Origin: Firmicutes bacterium UBA4874
GTDB lineage: Bacteria > Bacillota > Clostridia > Caldicoprobacterales > DTU083
NCBI GenBank assembly: GCA_002399435.1
Contig: DHDO01000081.1
Location: forward strand, 3,462-12,618
Reading direction: 5' to 3'
Length of the DNA: 9,157 bases
Shown: piece after piece, positions 6,727 to 9,157 of the stretch
How the letters are laid out: the number at the start of each line of letters is the position of its first letter
How positions within the stretch are numbered: the first letter of the stretch is position 1
Position numbers and translations under genes: made by a program
The notes under the pieces: model-generated
The model's database searches: none
What the model saw: the letters and a program-made list of their open reading frames with translations, nothing else
What the model was told of the DNA's origin: nothing

Positions 6727-7731
6727 TCAGATATTGTCTTTCTTCAAAACAGTAACGCCGGTATCCACCGTGGAGCCGTCCCCCTTATCACTGCCGTCCA
6801 ATGCGGCGACGGCGGCTTTGATCCCTTCAGAACCCATTTTATCCGGATTCTGAGCCATTACACAAAGAAGGGAACCATCCCGGATCAGCCCAAGAATCGT
6901 ATCCGATTTATCAAATCCAACACCGATGGCTTCTCCGCCCGCTTCCTTTATTGCATTGCCCGTACCGACCGTACTGCCTTCATTGGTCCCGAAAATCCCG
7001 ACGCAGCCCTGCGCAATGTAGTTGGTGGCAACGTCCTTGGACTTGGCGGCATCGCCATCACTGTACTGCGTTTCCAGGAGTTCGAAGTCGCTTCCCTCAA
7101 AGGCGGAACGGAATCCGCTCTCACGGTCCACAGTGGACTGGGTAGCGGCGTTGACACCGATAATGCCGATTTTTCCGGAAGTGACGCCTTTGTCCTTCAA
7201 AGCGGCAAGCAGTTGTTTTGCGGCAGTTGCTCCGGCTGCCTTGTTATCGGTACAAAAGGTTTTTACGGCTGGCAGATTGGCCGGAGAATCCACATAGACA
7301 ATTTTTACACCTGCGGATTCCGCTTCCTTCAAAGAGGAAACGGCAGCGTCCGGGCCGTTGGCAGCCAGCAGAATAGCGTCCGCGCCGTCCGCAACCGCAT
7401 TGTTGATGCATTCGATTTGCTTGGCATCATCCTTTACATCCGGCGCCGTCCATTTGTAATCGACATTTCCCAGCGCCTCCACTGCCTTCTTTGCTCCCTT
7501 ATCCATATTAACCCAATGCTGATCCATCTGATCCATCGAAATCAAATAAATCCGATATTTTTCGCTGTCCCCGGCAGAACCCGTTTTGCCCGCTCCCGCG
7601 CTTTCCGAGGGCTTTGGTGCCTTGTTGCCGGAAGCAGGATTCTTCAAATCACTGCTGCAGGCAGCCGCAAACAGCAGCATTGCGCCTATGGTCAGCAAAG
7701 CAAGGGACTTTTTCCAGATGACTTTTTTCAT
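6727..7731 (-). CDS. Sugar ABC transporter substrate-binding lipoprotein (RbsB type)
   Basis: This extracellular, membrane-anchored lipoprotein would capture a sugar and deliver it to the permease encoded just upstream. The 334-residue protein has a lipoprotein signal (MKKVIWKKS, then a hydrophobic run ending FAAAC, lipidated Cys25). A Ser/Gly/Ala/Lys linker follows to about residue 57, and then a type 1 periplasmic-binding fold. Family landmarks are ISMDQMDQHWVNMDKGAKKA (65-84), DAILLAANGPDA (118-129), YVDSPANLPAVKTFCTDN (146-163), GTNEGSTVGTGNAIKEAG (248-265), VGFDKSD (271-277) and QNPDKMG (294-300). I chose ATG 7731 because AAGGAGGT (7745-7738) is 6 nt upstream and the signal peptide then starts properly. 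An upstream in-frame ATG at 7758 would put this site inside the gene. The lipobox has Ala instead of the usual Leu at -3. The substrate cannot be named: ribose, galactose, allose, xylose or another sugar are open. Confidence 0.92.
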   Translation of the reverse strand: MKKVIWKKSLALLTIGAMLLFAAACSSDLKNPASGNKAPKPSESAGAGKTGSAGDSEKYRIYLISMDQMDQHWVNMDKGAKKAVEALGNVDYKWTAPDVKDDAKQIECINNAVADGADAILLAANGPDAAVSSLKEAESAGVKIVYVDSPANLPAVKTFCTDNKAAGATAAKQLLAALKDKGVTSGKIGIIGVNAATQSTVDRESGFRSAFEGSDFELLETQYSDGDAAKSKDVATNYIAQGCVGIFGTNEGSTVGTGNAIKEAGGEAIGVGFDKSDTILGLIRDGSLLCVMAQNPDKMGSEGIKAAVAALDGSDKGDGSTVDTGVTVLKKDNI

Positions 7732-7737
7732 GATATG

Positions 7738-7745
7738 ACCTCCTT
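7738..7745 (-). promoter_or_regulatory. Ribosome binding site of the binding protein, decides the start
   Basis: AAGGAGGT, nearly perfect to the 16S rRNA tail, lies 6 nt before ATG 7731. It is stronger than the permease site, consistent with the higher binding-protein dose such importers use. Confidence 0.9.
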
Positions 7746-7770
7746 GTTCTTTATTCATTTATGATCAGAA

Positions 7771-7793
7771 AAGAAAGCAGGAATGCTTTCCTG
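7771..7793 (-). other. Intercistronic hairpin between permease and binding-protein genes
   Basis: Starting right after the permease stop codon, the minus strand can fold in two exclusive ways. One is CAGGAA/TTCCTG with a 4-nt loop (7793-7778). The other is an 8-bp stem AGGAAAGC/GCTTTCTT with a 6-nt loop (7792-7771). U-rich but interrupted sequence follows. It could be a weak terminator, or a 3'-end block or processing site that sets the level of binding protein against permease. Structure is seen; function is inferred. Confidence 0.5.
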
Positions 7794-8840
7794 TCAGGCC
7801 GGGGTACTTTTTCCTTCCGCTCCGGAAGCAGGACGGCTTTTCCTGAAAAAGTGGCGGGGCCGGCTGCCTCGCAGGACAACATCCAGCAAAACCGATACCA
7901 CTACAATGATGCCGATAATGATATTCCGGATGGCGACCGGGGCACCTGCAAACTGCAGACCATTCTGCAAAACGCCCCAGATAAATGCACCAATCACCGT
8001 GCCCGGTAAAATGCCTTGTCCGCCAAGAGTGGAAACGCCGCCGATGACCGAAGCAGCCACCGCAAACATTTCATATCCATTCCCCGCATCCATGGTTCCC
8101 ATGCCACTGGTGGCGCAGATGATCATCCCCACCACACAGGAGCAAAAGGCACTGACAAGATAAACCTTGATGGTGGTACTGTTGATATTGACGCCGGACA
8201 GCCTGGCTGCCTCCGGATTGGACCCGATGGCGTAAATATGCCGGCCAGTCCGTGTGCGGCTGAGCAGAAAATTGCCGACCAGCCAAAGAACTGCCGCAAT
8301 CCAGATGGTATTGTACAGGCCCAGAAACCTGCCATAATAAAAGAAATTACGAAATCCTTCGGCAGCCTCGCCGATGGAATCGGTGTTATAATTGTTGTTG
8401 GCAATCTGCGCAATGCCGCGGGCAATGGTCATGGTACCCAGTGTGGCAATGAAAGGCGGCAGCTTGCAGCGGGCAACCAGCTCCCCATTGACGATCCCTA
8501 TCACAAGACAGCAAGTCAGGGTGATAAAAGTGGCTACCCAGGGGTTCACTCCATTGGCCATCATGGTGGCAGAAAGCATGCAGCTCATTCCCACCACGGA
8601 ACCAATGGAAAGATCAATGTTTCCGGTAATCAGGACAAAGGATTGCCCGATTCCGATAATGAGGATCGGCGCTACCTGGCGCAGCAGATTTCCCACATTC
8701 CGTCCGGAAAAGAAGGACGGGTTGAGAATGCCGAATACAACGCACAGTACCACAAGGCCTATGGTCACTGTGATCACCTGGCCCATGCCGCGTATCGCCA
8801 GAATCCTGTGCAGGGGATTTCTTTTTTGTGTTCTTTCCAT
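7794..8840 (-). CDS. Sugar ABC transporter permease (RbsC type)
   Basis: This polytopic inner-membrane protein would form the sugar channel, probably as a homodimer, with the ATPase encoded upstream. The 348 residues contain many hydrophobic segments and clear RbsC-family stretches. These include GQSFVLITGNIDLSIGSVVG early on, PPFIATLGTMTIARGIAQI in the middle, and TRTGRHIYAIGSNPEAARLS in the cytoplasmic loop thought to meet the ATPase. GNGYEMFAVAASVIGGVSTL and GGQGILPGTVIGAFIWGVLQ follow toward the end. The C-terminus is a short basic tail. The open frame begins at ATG 8849, overlapping the ATPase stop as ATGA, but AAGGAG (8856-8851) is only 1 nt from that codon. ATG 8840 is 10 nt away, so I place the start there (MERTQKRNPLHRIL). 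The longer reading adds Met-Lys-Asn. Either way it is translationally coupled to the ATPase gene. The substrate is not deducible. Confidence 0.95.
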   Translation of the reverse strand: MERTQKRNPLHRILAIRGMGQVITVTIGLVVLCVVFGILNPSFFSGRNVGNLLRQVAPILIIGIGQSFVLITGNIDLSIGSVVGMSCMLSATMMANGVNPWVATFITLTCCLVIGIVNGELVARCKLPPFIATLGTMTIARGIAQIANNNYNTDSIGEAAEGFRNFFYYGRFLGLYNTIWIAAVLWLVGNFLLSRTRTGRHIYAIGSNPEAARLSGVNINSTTIKVYLVSAFCSCVVGMIICATSGMGTMDAGNGYEMFAVAASVIGGVSTLGGQGILPGTVIGAFIWGVLQNGLQFAGAPVAIRNIIIGIIVVVSVLLDVVLRGSRPRHFFRKSRPASGAEGKSTPA

Positions 8841-8845
8841 GTTTT

Positions 8846-9157
8846 TCATGCTCCTTCCGATGCGTAGGCAGAATCGGCCTTTTGAAATTTGCTCTCAAAT
8901 CGGGTGGCATACTCCAGAATTTCATTTTGAGTACAGCTTTCCGGAAAAAGTTCGCCGATCATCCGCCCATCGCACATGACAAGGATACGGTCGGCAACTC
9001 CCATAATCTCCTGCATTTCAGAGGAAGCAAACAATACGCCTATCCCGTTTTTCTTGAGCTCATTCATCAGATGATAAATCTCAACCTTCGCTGCAACATC
9101 AATGCCCCGGGTTGGCTCATCAAACATCACCACGCGGGAATTTCGGGCCAGCCATTT
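8846..9157 (-). CDS. Sugar ABC transporter ATP-binding protein (RbsA/MglA type), C-terminal part, cut by window edge
   Basis: These are the last 103 residues of the cytoplasmic ATPase that powers the importer. Reading in from the edge, KWLARNSRVVMFDEPTRGID carries Walker B and the D-loop of the second nucleotide-binding domain, in the form typical of sugar importers with two fused ABC domains. The next visible landmark is VLFASSEMQEIMGVADRILV, corresponding to the switch region. Here Ser-Ser-Glu stands where many ABC ATPases have a His, a feature I recall as usual for the second domain of RbsA-type proteins. CDGRMIGELF follows, and the C-terminus ends SAYASEGA. Walker A, the signature motif and the whole first domain are outside the window. 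The stop codon TGA (8848-8846) overlaps a permease ATG as ATGA. Gene order ATPase, permease, binding protein is that of the classical rbsACB cluster. Confidence 0.95.
   Translation of the reverse strand, partial: KWLARNSRVVMFDEPTRGIDVAAKVEIYHLMNELKKNGIGVLFASSEMQEIMGVADRILVMCDGRMIGELFPESCTQNEILEYATRFESKFQKADSAYASEGA
8851..8856 (-). promoter_or_regulatory. Permease ribosome binding site, decides the start
   Basis: AAGGAG lies 1 nt before ATG 8849 and 10 nt before ATG 8840. A 1-nt spacing is too short for normal initiation, so the second ATG is preferred. The site is inside the last codons of the ATPase gene. Confidence 0.7.

Noticed and set aside
6727..7758. Longer binding protein starting at ATG 7758
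   Set aside because: The AAGGAGGT at 7745-7738 serves ATG 7731, and the extra nine residues would spoil the lipoprotein signal peptide.
6667..7764. 365-codon open frame on the plus strand opposite the sugar-binding protein
   Set aside because: It is antisense to a clearly recognised lipoprotein gene, lacks a ribosome site, and its translation has no recognisable domain.
8016..8867. 283-codon open frame on the plus strand opposite the permease
   Set aside because: It mirrors a highly recognisable RbsC-type membrane protein. The translation is His/Asp/Gly-rich with no family features.

Overview
This window looks like an ordinary chromosomal segment of a Bacillota (Firmicutes) bacterium, most likely a Clostridia-type anaerobe. 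The evidence is a tRNA-Val-sensing T-box leader in front of valS, strong AGGAGG-type ribosome binding sites, consensus TTGACA/TATAAT promoters, a sugar ABC transporter with a lipoprotein binding protein, and roughly balanced base composition. The genus cannot be read from the sequence. All genes lie on the minus strand, so transcription runs from high to low coordinates.

In transcription order: (1) 9157-6727 is the end of a ribose-type sugar ABC importer operon: the C-terminal part of the ATPase, an RbsC-like permease overlapping it by 4 bp, and an RbsB-like binding lipoprotein. It ends at a strong terminator (6569-6597), with an unusual pseudoknot-capable element in the 3' UTR. (2) About 160 bp with no recognised gene separates this operon from nadE. 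The nadE gene (glutamine-dependent NAD+ synthetase) has its own extended -10 promoter and a clean terminator (4285-4309). (3) Next is a CDP-alcohol phosphatidyltransferase (pgsA-like) with an unusual charged, low-complexity C-terminal tail. (4) Immediately after its stop codon come three tandem 32-bp units. Each is a near-consensus promoter with an ACCC-N6-GGGT inverted repeat in the spacer. (5) A complete T-box leader follows, with a GUC (Val) specifier, an antiterminator and a terminator, and then valS. (6) 48 bp after valS, with no visible terminator, starts a lacZ-type GH2 beta-galactosidase that runs off the window.

The genes cover translation (valS), NAD biosynthesis (nadE), phospholipid synthesis (pgsA) and sugar import or use (ABC importer, beta-galactosidase). 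I see no mobile element, CRISPR array, defence system, tRNA or rRNA. I found no wholly new system. The most unusual structure is the three-unit promoter array feeding the valS T-box. Its first -35 box contains the pgsA stop codon, and the resulting transcript may also continue into lacZ.
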